Of a DNA stretch of 64,000 nucleotides, positions 1-11,184 are shown one piece after another. Both the position numbers and the translations under genes were made by a program. Positions within the stretch are counted from its first letter, which is position 1, and the number at the start of each line of letters is the position of its first letter. The notes under the pieces are model-generated. The model ran no database searches. It saw only the letters and a list, made by a program, of their open reading frames with translations, and was not told the DNA's origin. The stretch is from Anadara kagoshimensis (taxonomy: Eukaryota > Mollusca > Bivalvia > Arcoida > Arcidae): NCBI GenBank assembly GCA_021292105.1, contig CM037870.1, positions 65,122,515-65,186,514 of the forward strand, read 5' to 3'.

Positions 1-868
1 CACAAAATGCTTATAGTTTTTGAGATAATTAACCATTTCAGTATCCGTTTGCATCTATGACCTTGACCTTTGAACCTATGACCTTTATTCATATATCAAA
101 ATCATCCATAGGCCGATGCCTACAATATTCTTGCTTATATATTTATACAAAAAGTTTATAGTCTTTTTGGATAATTAACCATTTCAGTATCCGTTTGCAT
201 CTGTGACATTGACCTTTGAACCTATGACCTTCATTCATATATCAAAATGATTGTTGTGCAAATGCCTACAATATTCTAATATATACCAGTATGCCTATAC
301 AAAAAGTTTATAGTTTTTGAGATAATAACCATTTCAGATTCATTTGTATCTATGACTTTGACTTTTGAACCTATGGCCTTCATCTATATATCAAAATGAT
401 TGTTAGGCCCATACCTACAATGATCTTACATATATGCCTATTCAAAAAGTTTTTAGTTTTCCAGATATATTGACAAATACAATTTTAGCAATTACCCCCT
501 TAAGTATCTTGTCATTTCCCCATATTGGCCCCTTACAGCTACAATTTGTGCAAATCTAAAACTAGGTGCCCTAAGTATGTTCCATGTAAAATATCTAAGC
601 TATATCTCTAGCAAGTTCAGAGGAGATGATTTTGAAAAATTTTCACAATTTTTCCCTTTATGTGGTCCCATGGGGATATAATCCCTTCATTTGTGCAAAT
701 CTGAAATCCCCTCACCTAGACATCATTGGCAAATATCATCCAATTTGGCTGGGTAGTTTTGGAAAAGTTGATTAAAATGTAAAAAGTTTACACACAACAC
801 ACGAGGACCAACGGATGAAGATAGATGGCAATAGCTCATTTGAGCTTATGGCTCAGGTGAGCTAAAAA
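1..868 (+). mobile_element. Tandem-repeat element, copy A (left end off window)
   Basis: This is the right part of a non-coding repeat found four times here (others at 3973-6598, 17940-18560 and, reversed, 31004-31976). About three tandem units of roughly 147 bases are seen, each with GACCTTGACCTTTGAACC and ATGACCTT. A unique 3' part follows and ends in the inverted repeat AGCTCATTTGAGC...GCTCAGGTGAGCTAAAA. It has no coding capacity. The structure (central tandem repeats, terminal hairpin) fits Helitron-like or 'pearl'-type elements of bivalves, but I cannot prove the class. Confidence 0.7.
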
Positions 869-1105
869 ACAAAAAAACCAGAAAAATGTGCATAAAATTA
901 AAGAACTATTATTAAATTGATCAGTTTAAAACAATGTACTTCAATTTGAAGAAATTCTATTAAATATTTATTTTCAACATACACTGTATAAGTATTTCAC
1001 AAAATATTTCAAAGTATGGCAGAAAGAGAAAATTTGACTACCTGTAATCAGTTGATAAATCCAACTAAGTTTCTAATAACTGTTCCAGATGATTCTATTT
1101 TAACT

Positions 1106-1441
1106 TGTGAGAACTATGGTAGCATATTGGGTAGAGTGCTGGCTTTGTATGTGGGAGGTCAGTGTTTGAAACCCAGTTGGGTCTGACCAAGACTTAAAAA
1201 CTGATAGTAACTGTCCTATTGGCAACACTTGAAATTTTGAAATAAAAGTCACCGGTTCCTTCAGTAGAGACCTTAAAACCAATGCCCCATGTTATGGTAG
1301 GGGAGCCAGGCTAAAGAAACCTTCCTGCACATTTCCTTGAACGCACTGCAACAGTAAAATTTTCAGCTACTTCACCTATAACTGGTGATGCCTCGATATA
1401 AGTGAAATATTGTTGACTGGGTTTAAAATTCTATTCATTCA
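1106..1441 (+). mobile_element. SINE (family A), near full length
   Basis: The 5' head is tRNA-like: GGGTAGAGTGCTGG resembles a pol III A box and GTGTTTGAAACCC a B box. The body, CTTCCTGCAC...CACTGCAACAGTAAAATTTTC, recurs at 16110-16440 and, reversed, at 28975-29295 and 35155-35350. The 3' end is a simple tail of ATTCAATCAAT type. Non-autonomous retroposon; no gene product. Confidence 0.75.
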
Positions 1442-1445
1442 ATCA

Positions 1446-2191
1446 ATATTTTGACTTACCCGTTTTCTGTTTGATCCGAGTTCAAGCATCTTGCGTAGAA
1501 CAAAGTGATTTATATTCTGTATTTTGACTTACCCGTATTCTGTTTGATTCGAGTTCAAGCATCTTGAGCAGAACAAAGTGATTTATATTTGTATTTTGAC
1601 TTACCCGTATTCTGGTTGATCCGAGTTCCAGCATCTTGAGTAGAACTAAGTGATTTATATTCTGTATTTTGACTTACCCGTATTCTGTTGATCCGAGTTC
1701 CAGCATCTTGCGTAGAACAAAGTGATTTATATTCTGTATTTTGACTTACCCGTATTCTGTTTCCTCTGAGTTCCAGCATCTTGAGTAGAACTAAGTGATT
1801 TATATTCTGTATTTTGACTTACCCCTTATTCTGTTTCCTCCGAGTTCCAGCATCTTGAGTAGAACAAAGTGATTTATATTCTGTATTTTGACTTACCCCT
1901 TATTCTGTTTGATCCGAGTTCAAGCATCTTGCGTAGAACAAAGTGATTTATATTCTGTATTTTGACTTACCCGTATTCTGTTTCCTCTGAGTTCCAGCAT
2001 CTTGAGTAGAACTAAGTGATTTATATTCTGTATTTTGACTTACCCCTTATTCTGTTTCCTCCGAGTTCCAGCATCTTGAGTAGAACAAAGTGATTTATAT
2101 TCTGTATTTTGACTTACCCCTTATTCTGTTTGATCCGAGTTCAAGCATCTTGAGCAGAACAAAGTGATTTATATTCTGTATTTTGACTTAC
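1446..2191 (-). repeat. Tandem array of PPP1R7 exon 3' ends, each with a splice donor
   Basis: About ten units of 70-76 bases lie in the intron directly after the coding exon that ends at 2192. On the minus strand each unit copies roughly the last 65 exon bases (reading NHLVLLKMLELGSNRIR in the true exon) plus GTAAGTCAA, the start of the intron. Units differ by scattered substitutions and small indels. Several carry GAGGAAACAG in place of the GATCAAACAG found in the exon. The array is therefore an amplified exon-intron junction, not a generic satellite. Confidence 0.9.
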
Positions 2192-5100
2192 CCGTATTCT
2201 GTTTGATCCGAGTTCCAGCATCTTGAGCAGAACTAAGTGATTTATATTCTGTATTTTATCTATTTTGTTATTTACAAGGTAAAGTGTGTGTAACTTTGTC
2301 AATGTATCTAGTCCTTCTATTACTTTAATTCTGTTATATGACAAATCTAGTGATCTGAAAGAAAAGAAACAAAAATCAGCCCTTTCAGTAAATTTTAAAG
2401 TAGAATAAATCATTCTGAAAGCAGAATTCAGTATTGAATAACAAACATTGCGAAATCATATCAACAAAATGTAATCTTGGTGGCAGTAGGCAATAAACTT
2501 ATCCAAATCCAAAGAAATAGAAGACAGCTTTTGTTGCCCTGCTGGATTTATTGAAAATATCTACAACAGAAAAATATTAACATCATAATAGCAAGAAGCT
2601 CAATAGTATCTGTCTAGACTTTCTAGAACTTTTATATCCATTTAAATTTAGGATCGCATACCAGACACAATTTACAATATACAACAACCAAAGAATTTTT
2701 CACATCAGCCACATTGGATTTTGGATGGCCCTACAAGACACAACCTGCATCAAGCAAGGATCTTTGTAAATAAATATGGTTCAATTCATTCAAGCCGTCT
2801 CTCCAGAGTGAAGATTTTCAACGAACTGGGTTAAAATAAAAATTCAATCGCATCATCCTAAAATACGGTCAACTAAAAAATTTGTCTGAACAAAAAAAGA
2901 TACAAATGATTAATTCCTATTTATCTAATTTCTATGTATCAAAGAAATAAATTAGTCCATAAAATGACTAAACCTGCTTATCTGCTTTTCTATAGTAACA
3001 ATAGTATTCTTTGATTTCTGACAGCAAAGTTAGAAAAAATTTTGTTCACATTAACCATGGTCATTCCTCAACTATTTTGATTCAAACTGTCCGAGTGGTT
3101 TAAGAAAAGAATATTACCGGTATTTTCCTCTAGATTTTACCAGTTCTATACTTAATCAATAATGTAACCCCAGTAAGCCTTCTAGATTTTACCAATACTA
3201 CACTTACTGTAACTCCAGTAACCCCTCTAGATTTTACCAATACTACACTTACTATAACTCCAGTAACCCCTCTAGATTTTACCAATACTACACTTACTGT
3301 AACTCCAGTAACCCCTCTAGATTTTACCAATACTACACTTACTGTAACTCTAGTAACCCCTCTAGGTTTTCCACTTGGGATAGTTGGTTATCGTTCATAT
3401 CTAACTCCCTTAACTGTGACATTGATCCTAGTCCTTCTAACTTCTTTATTAAGTTCTGCCTCAAACAAATAGTCTACAAAATCAGAAAAAAATATGTCCA
3501 AAATAAATGCTGGTATATATGATGTATCCAATTAATGGACTGAGGATCACCATATATGCTTATCCTTATGTCCGAATTCCACTGGGACAGATCCTAGTGT
3601 GAGATTAATTGTCAGTCTGCTTGCAAAATGTAGGTGGGTGATTTCTCTGGTCCTCAGTTTCCTCCACCATTCCAACAATAACTTTAATGATAAAAGCGAA
3701 AGGATCTTAACTGGGACATAAAGCACCATTACTGTTGCACCATTACTCAACTCCACTCTACTAGACTGATATCATAATGAAAACAATACAGCATAAATTC
3801 TCTATATTAGTCATGTTGGTATCAAATGTATAGTAAAATCTTGTTATAAATGTACCTTGCAGTGCTCTAGAATCCCCATTTCCCATCTCTTGTACCAAGA
3901 GTATTTTGGTGATGGGAAAGCGATAATTATTTAATATTGGCTTTCTTCTCAGTGGCAAAGTGAAATTAATTACAACAAGAGGCCCATGGGCCTTATATGC
4001 TCACCTGAAAACTAATGGCTAGCTGATAGATTTAAAGAAAACATAAATACTAAACCCCAATGACTTTTTTCTTTACATCATGATAACCATTGTTTCAATA
4101 CCCACAACATTCTAATATACATGCCTATACAAAAAGTAAATAGTTTTCAAGATAATTAACCATTTCAGTATTGTTTCACATCTGTGACCTTGACCATTGA
4201 ACCCATGACCTTTTTCTATACATTAAACTGATCGTTGTATCGATACCTACAACATTCTAATATACATGCCTATACTAAAAGTTTATAGTTTTCGAGATAA
4301 TAAAACATTTCGGTATTGTTTCGCATATGTGACCTTGACCTTTAAACCAATAACCTTTTTCTATACATCAAAATGATTGTTGTATCAATACCTACAACAT
4401 TTTAATATACACGCCTGTACAAAAAGTTTATAGTTTTCAAGATAATTAAACATTTCGGTATTGTTTCGCATATGTGACCTTGACTTTTAAACCAATAACC
4501 TTTTTCTATACATCAAAATGATTGTTGTATCAATACCTACAACATTTTAATATACATGCCTATACAAAAAGTTTATAGTTTTCAAGATAATTAAACATTT
4601 CAGTATTGTTTCACATCTGTTACCTTGACCTTTGAACCCATGACCTTTTTCTATACATCAAAATGATCGTTGGATTGATACCTACAACATTCTAATATAC
4701 ATGCCTATACAACAAGTTTATAGTTTTCGAGATAATTAACCATTTCGGTATTGTTTTACATCTGTGACCTTGACCTTTGAACCCATGACCTTTTTCTATA
4801 CATCAAAATGATCGTTGTATCAATACCTACAACATTCTAATATACATGCCTATACAAAAAGTTTATAGTTTTCGGGATAATTAACCATTTCGGTATTGTT
4901 TTGCATCAGTGACCTTGACCTTTGAACCCATGACCTTTTTCTATATATCAAAATGATCGCTGTATCAATACCTACAACATTCTAATATACATGCCTATAC
5001 AAAAAGTTTAGTTTTCGAGATAATTAACCATTTCGGTATTGTTTTGCATATGTGACCTTGACCTTTGAACCCATGACCTTTTTCTATACACCAAAATGAT

Positions 5101-8100
5101 CGTTATATCAATACCTACAACATTCTAATTTACATGCCTATACAAAAAATTTATAGTTTTCGAGATAATTAAGCATTTCAGTATTGTTTCACATCTGTGA
5201 CCTTGACCTTTCAACCAATGACCTTTTTCTATACATCAAAATGATCGTTGTATCAATACCTACAACATTCTAATATACATGCTTATACAAAAAGTTTATA
5301 GTTTTCGAGATAATTAACCATTTCAGTATTGTTTCTCAACTGTGACCTTGACCTTTGAACCCATGACCTTTTTCTATACATCAAAATGATCATTGTATCA
5401 ATACCTACAACATTCTAGCATACATGCCTATACAAAAAGTTTATAGATTTTATAATTAACCATTTCAGTATTGTTTCACATGTGACCTTGACCTTTGAAC
5501 CCATGACCTTTTTCTATACATCAAAATGATCGCTGTATCAATACCTACAACATTCTTATATATATGCCTATACAAAAAGTTTATAGTTTTTGAGATAATT
5601 AACCATTTCGGTATTGATTCACATCTGTGACCTTGACCTTTGAACCCATGACCTTTCTCTATACATCAAAATGATCGTTGTATTAATACCTACAACATTC
5701 TAATATACATGCCTATACAAAAAGTTTATAGTTTTCGAGATAATTAACCCATTTCGGTATTGTTTTGCATCTGTGACCTTGACTTTGAACCCATGACCTT
5801 TTTCTATACATCAAAATTATCGTTGTATTAATACCTACAACATTCTAATATACATGCCTATACAAAAAGTTTATAGTTCTCAAGATTATTAACCATTTCG
5901 GTATTGTTTTGCATCTGTGACCTTGACCTTTGAACCCATGACCTTTTTCTATACATCAAAATGATCGTTGTATCAATACCTACAACATTCTAATATACAT
6001 GCCTATACAAAATGTTTATAGTTTCCGAGATAATAATTATAATCAGAGGTAAAAAAAATTAGGTCACAACCTTCACAATTGACCTTGACCTCATTTTGAA
6101 GATACTAACAAGAAGATGTCAAAACTGAAAACCTCATGTCATTATCTGGTCAAATAGTCAAGTTATAACAATTTGAAGCTATTTTACGATTTTTTCAAAA
6201 TTAAACGCAAAAACGTGTAACCTATTTTTTATCCGAATTTCACAAAATGAACAAACTATTGGCTTAAGACCCTAGAGAAGCCAAATATCACATCAGATTT
6301 TTTCTCCCATCAGTACTTTCGGAGAAGAAGATTTTTTAAGATTTTTGCACCCCTAGGTCACCTTGACCTAGTTATGGTAGCCATAGCAATGCCACGAACA
6401 AATCTGAATTGCACCAGCCCATATATACTTCTGACAAAGTTTCATTAAAAACTGTCCAGTAGTTTCAGAGGAGAAGTCGAAAATAGGTGTTAACGACGCA
6501 CACACGCACGCACGCACGCACACACGCACGCACGCACGCACATACACACGCTGCGCTATGCCATAAGCTCACATGACCTTTGGTCAGGTGAGCTAAAAAT
6601 GCATATTTTCAGTTATCAAATGCAGTTTTTTTCCCCAAATTTTCCACTGGTAAAGGTTCCTGATGCCATATTTTCAGCTGTAATAATAACTTTCTCAAAT
6701 TGAATCCCTGTTCTCAAATCTCCATTTTGTATGGATGAAGGGAAATACCGGTAACTCATACAGTAACTGTAGTTTCATATTGGGGGTGTTTGTTTCATAT
6801 CAAGTAGAGATTTTTATTTGTCAAAACATCTTATTTACAGTTTACATTATAATTAAAGTGATTAGACCTTTGCTGGGTTTTTTTTTATTTTTTATACTAA
6901 CATTGATATTTTTCTCACCAAGATATGGGGAAAGTGAAATTGTTCTGTGGGAAAGTGAATTTTCTATTGTGAATTTCCCGTGGAAAGTTAGTGTCAAGAA
7001 AAATTCCCAGAGCACCACCTTGATAATTTTGTCACATGGCTTATCATCACTACTTTGAAGTTCCAAAATCTATACCATAAAGTTTTAAATTGTGAATGGG
7101 GCTCAGAATTGGGCCAGAATACAGCCCAACAAGTGACCTGATATTAATTACCTCTGCTTTTACTAACTGGTGTATGTTAGCCATACTGATTATTTTGCAG
7201 TGATTATAATCCACATCCTACAAATAAACAATGAATAAAATTAGTTATATTCTAAAATTACAGTTACTGAATTAAAATACCTTATTAAATCTTATGAATA
7301 ATTCAATAAACCCCTAATCATTCAAATCTTGATAGAAAAGAACTTTGGGTTATGACAGCAAGTACCTTTTGAATAAAGGGGCATCTAACACAGAGAGGTA
7401 TAAAGTATAGCCTTACAGATCACAACACCTCACCTAGCTTACTCGGGTAGATCAAAGATCCTAGGGTGAAAAAAGTTTGTAAGACAGTTGCCAAAGTTCA
7501 ATGGTTCTCCTTGTTAAAAAATTATGTGACCCAGTTTCTTACACCATCTAAGAAAAAGCCACTTCATGCTCAGTATCAGTAAAAGAATATTGACTGGGGC
7601 ATCAAACCCCATTATTCCACTCCACCATCACAAAAAAGACTGTCTCTATATTAGTAAAAAAATCTTTACTGGTGTGTTAAACACCAGTATGCCATTCTAC
7701 TCTACCATCCTAGAACTGCATGACCACCTTGATATACTTAAATGAAATAATATTGACTGGGGCATTAAACAACATTACACCACTCCACCATCAATTAACT
7801 GACCACCCCCATGTAAGTGAAAGCAACTTGACTCAGGTGAGAGCATCTTGACTCAGGTGAAAGCATATTGACTCGGGTGAAAGCATCTTGACTCTGGTGA
7901 AAACATCTTGACTTGGGTGAAAACATCATGACTATGGTTAAAACATCTTGACACGGGTGAAAGCATCTTGACTCCGATGAAAGCATCTTGACTCAGGTGA
8001 GAGCATCTTGACTCGGGTGAAAGCATCTTGACTCGGGTGAAAGCATCTTGACTTGGGTGTAAACTCCATTACTCTACTCTTTTTTATATAAGTTTATATG

Positions 8101-9970
8101 ACAATTAATACAAATTCAATTCTATTGTTTAAATATAGACTCTCGTATCTTAGCATATAATTATAATGTTTAAATTAGATTTAAAGCGCAATATAGAATC
8201 GTTTTATAATCAGTATTTGAAATACCGGTAAGTCAAAATTTTCAACCAGTCCCTGTCTTGATAATTCTTACATTTTATAGCGGTATATTGGAGATTCGAT
8301 CTTGAAAATGTAACCAGTCCTTTCCAAATGTTACCAGTCTCAGAATGATGTGGGAATGGTTGTTATTTCAAATACTGTTATCATTTTAAAATCTTAATTA
8401 TTGTTTCTATAACTCTAATGTTGCTTTTAACAATGTTATTTTAAAAGAATTTAAAAATAAAAACAGACTAATAAGAGGGGAAGTCAGAAAGTTCATAGAA
8501 CAGAGTATTCAGCCAAGAGTAACACACATTTTCTTGACTTATTTAGACAACACAACATTCCGCCATTTTAAACATATCAAGTTTATTTGTCACAACATAT
8601 TTGTGTAATTCTCAAAAGCATTCAAAGTTGGTGACCATCAAGCGATGATGGAATATCAAAATGTTTAGTTTAGGGCAGTAATAAAGTTCCTCACAATAGA
8701 GGGATCAAATGCCAAAGAAATTCACCGGTCAATGGCTGAAGTGTACAGTGACAGTGGTCCAGCTTATTCCAAAGTGGCAAAATGGTCAGCTGAATTTAAA
8801 CGTGGGCGCACCTCACTGAAGGATGACCCACGGTCGGGTTGGCCAGCTGATGCCATCACAAAGGAAATTGTCACGTCTGTGGAGACCCTCATCATGAATG
8901 ATTGTCAAATTAGGATTGATGACATAGCTAGGGAGTGTGACATTTCACATAGAAGTGTATACACGGTTATCCACGAGCATCTTGGGATGTCAAAAGTATC
9001 CGCAAGATGGGTCCCCAGAAACCTTAATGTGCAGGATCGCTTCCAAAGACTCCAGTCAAGTCGGGAGCTTCTTGGCATTTATAATGATAACCCGGAGAGC
9101 TTCCATTTACGTTTAGTAACTGGTGATGAAACATGGATTCATCATTGGGACCCAGAAACCAAAAAAGAGTCCATGCAATGGAAGCACCCTGGCTCACCCC
9201 CACAAAAGAAATTCAAAACGCAGCCATCAGCTGGCAAAGTCATGACCACTGTGTTTTGGATTTCTAAGGGTGTTCTGTTAATCAATTATAAACCTGCTGG
9301 AATCTCTATCAATGGGGCTTACTATGCTGATCTAATGAAGCAGCTGAAAGCTGCTATTAAATTAAAAAGGAGGGGAAAGTTGAGCCGAGGGGTATTGCTT
9401 CTTCACGACAATGCTCCTGTGCACAAGTCAAGGATTGCACAAGCAGCGATTCGTGAATACAAGTTCGAATAATTTAATCACCCATCCTACAGTCCCGATT
9501 TGGCACCCAGTGATTATTTCCTATTTAGAAATTTGAAATCCCGTTTATGGGGAATCAGATTTCCTGATGATGGACTTAAGGCTGCCACAGAGGCATGGTT
9601 TCAGAACCAAACTGAAGACTTCTATTTCAAAGGTATAGTCAGTCTGAAAGAAAAGTGGGCTAAGTGCATTGGGGTAAATGGGGACTATATTGAAAAATAA
9701 TAATAAAATGTATGGTTGTTGCGGCAATATATACCCTGTTCTATGAACTTTTTGACCTCCCCTCATATTAATAAATGAAATAAATAGTTTCAAACATGAT
9801 AAATATACTGAAATACATAGATATGTATTTATTAACAAATAATGATTTAATAACGTTGTTCATACCACTGCATTAGGATCAGCTACTATGAGTTCTCTCC
9901 CTTGTTCATCACTCGTAGTATCATCCATATCTTCTTCTTGTGATAAAGCCCCGTCCTGGGTTCCATCCAT
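2192..9970 (-). CDS. PPP1R7: Protein phosphatase 1 regulatory subunit 7 (SDS22), 5' part
   Basis: Leucine-rich-repeat protein that binds the PP1 catalytic subunit and regulates it, mainly in the nucleus and cytoplasm. Four coding exons join with consistent phases: 9970-9866 (start ATG to DPNAV; the exon itself begins at an acceptor at 10004), 7217-7152 (DVDYNHCKI...), 3473-3343 (TICLRQNLIKKLEG...) and 2354-2192 (SLDLSYNRIKVIEG... to MLELGSNRIR). That is 155 codons: an acidic N-terminus (EEDMDD), the EDVDLNH-like segment typical of the family, then about four 22-residue LRRs. Vertebrate PPP1R7 is about 360 residues, so the remaining LRRs and the C-terminal cap lie beyond base 1. The ATG at 9970 is the first in frame within this exon, but an upstream frame (LAQKYLDKHNR) is also open, so the true start may lie in an unseen exon. 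Identity is sure; the start is not. Confidence 0.92.
3128..3342 (-). repeat. Tandem array of a second PPP1R7 exon end with splice donors
   Basis: Four to five units of 45 bases follow the exon ending at 3343. Each copies, on the minus strand, the exon end (CTAGAGGGGTTACTAGAGTTACA in the exon, with small changes) and the first ~15 intron bases, GTAAGTGTAGTATTG. All but the most diverged distal unit keep a GTAAGT donor. Confidence 0.88.
3540..3768 (+). mobile_element. SINE (family B) copy
   Basis: Contains the family B signature in order: GGGACAGATCCTAGTGTGAGA, GTCAGTCTGCTTGC, TCAGTTTCCTCCACCATTCC, AAAGGATCTTAACTGGGACATAAAGCACCATTACT. The same order of blocks occurs at more than eight other places in the window. 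Non-coding, within a PPP1R7 intron. Confidence 0.65.
3973..6598 (+). mobile_element. Tandem-repeat element, copy B (about 13 units)
   Basis: Starts with the palindrome-bearing GAGGCCCATGGGCCTTATA and ends with the hairpin AGCTCACATGACCTTTGGTCAGGTGAGCT followed by AAAAA. The centre (about 4080-6030) is an array of about thirteen ~145-base units, each with GTGACCTTGACCTTTGAACC and ATGACCTTT. The 3' part holds a (CACG)n tract near 6498-6543. It is non-coding, sits in a PPP1R7 intron and is the largest copy in the window. Confidence 0.8.
6599..7151. other. Unique intron sequence of PPP1R7
   Basis: AT-rich DNA between the tandem-repeat element and the 66-base PPP1R7 exon at 7152-7217. Short open frames exist on both strands, but none has a recognisable domain or splice context, and I see no gene here. 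Confidence 0.5.
7540..8062 (+). repeat. Minisatellite derived from a SINE family B tail
   Basis: Three SINE-B tail remnants (AATATTGACTGGGGCATCAAAC and relatives) at 7540-7800 run into about a dozen units of ~21 bases, GTGAAAGCATCTTGACTCGG, at 7815-8062. The unit matches the SINE tail block GTGAAA-ATCTTGACTGGG, so the array probably arose by expansion of that block. It lies in a PPP1R7 intron. Confidence 0.75.
8474..9765 (+). mobile_element. mariner-family DNA transposon, near complete
   Basis: A 1292-base element bounded by TA on both sides (8472-8473 and 9766-9767). The terminal inverted repeats are about 30 bases: AGAGGGGAAGTCAGAAAGTT at the left, and the reverse complement of the right end reads TGAGGGGAGGTCAAAAAGTT. 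It carries one transposase gene. It inserted in the first visible intron of PPP1R7, 100 bases downstream of the exon ending at 9866, in the opposite orientation to the host gene. Confidence 0.93.
8648..9700 (+). pseudogene. mariner transposase (DD34D), two in-frame stops
   Basis: Cut-and-paste transposase of the Tc1/mariner superfamily. The frame from ATG 8648 to TAA 9700 spans 351 codons, the usual mariner length. It shows the helix-turn-helix DNA-binding half (MAEVYSDSGPAYSKVAKW, then ISHRSVYTVIHEHLGMSKV), the linker motif WVPRNL, and the catalytic triad in TGDETWIHH, HDNAPVHKS and YSPDLAPSDYFLF, with 34 residues between the second and third aspartates. The frame is broken by a stop at codon 7 (TAG) and by a TAA after EYKFE (9470-9472), just before the third aspartate. 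No frameshift is seen. The copy is therefore recent but inactive. Confidence 0.92.
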
Positions 9971-10071
9971 CCTGTTGTGCTTGTCAAGATATTTCTGAGC
10001 CAGCCTGTGATAAAACAGATGTTTTACGAATGTCCTTCATAATATTACAGGGAGTGGGGTGGTGTGTGTCT

Positions 10072-10073
10072 GG

Positions 10074-10110
<37 letters not shown>
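10072..10110. repeat. Poly-G tract
   Basis: An almost uninterrupted run of more than 30 G on the plus strand, about 70 bases upstream (in gene sense) of the first visible PPP1R7 exon. Likely G-quadruplex forming and hard to sequence, so its length is uncertain. Confidence 0.8.
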
Positions 10111-11184
10111 TGGCTTAAGGTCATCAGATTTACAACTGGGCTCATAGATGTTAACTTCATCTTTTTCATAAGATTTTTTATCATACTGTACATGTCAAAT
10201 GCAAAATGTATTATATGTGTTCTTGTAATATTATAAAAACGTGTGTCTGAATAAAACGCATTTAAAATTCATCTACAACGAAGTATCAAGCAGACTGGAT
10301 AGAGTAAAATTATGACTACTAAAATAGATAGCCCTATAAATTATAAGACCTGACATTTCTGAAAATCGAACATTTGTAATAGAACCGATTCAATTATCTA
10401 CCCTCTATGATAGAGTCATAAAAACTTACTTTGAAATTTATCAGTAATTGGTTTTAAAAAGTTGTTTATAACTTGTTGCTGGTTTCAGTCAGATAAACCT
10501 ATTTGCACAACAAACGTGTACATATCAATATTGAATGTCATGTAGCCCGTATACCGTTTCTATAATCAATCATTAATTCATAAATGAATGTATTATTTGA
10601 TATAAAAGTTTAATTCAATTGATAAATATAACAAGTATATATGACTCATGTTAAACACAGACGGAGATCCAAAACAAACGAAAACAATTTAATTTCAGTT
10701 AAAAATATAATTGTGCAAATAGTCGATCTTTGAAATTATTTTAAAACACAAAGTGGTACAAACCGGACCAGAGTCAATTCCGGAATGTTCTACCGATGCA
10801 TAAAACGAGGCTCTTCATGTTAGACTGTCATATATCCATATCAAAAAAATTTTGTTAGAGAAAAAATGCCGGTGAAAATATTTATGATTATGTTTGGAAA
10901 AAATATCATTTTTTTTGTTCAAGGGAAGTAATTTTAATTTTCCTGATGATCAGAAAAATAGTTTGTCTTTAAATTAAATTCATTATAACTGCATGGGTAA
11001 ACCATCATTGTTATGAAACAACATTGAACATTATATAATACCAGTTGAATATATCGAAATATGTTTTGAAAGCATGAGGATTTTCAAAATAATCTTGTAA
11101 ATGAATTTCACATGTTTCAGTAAATATTTTGGATAAATGACTGAGAAAAAAATTATTTGGCTGGTGACAGAATAATGATTAACC
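10111..11184. other. Region upstream of PPP1R7, no gene seen
   Basis: AT-rich. A first exon and promoter of PPP1R7 are expected near here. The only GC-richer stretch, around 10755-10815 (GGACCAGAGTCAATTCCGGAA), includes an ETS-like TTCCGGAA on both strands and is a candidate start region, but nothing fixes it. Confidence 0.35.

Noticed and set aside
9940-10236. Frame through the poly-G tract
   Set aside because: It crosses the PPP1R7 exon in antisense and a homopolymer; not a gene.
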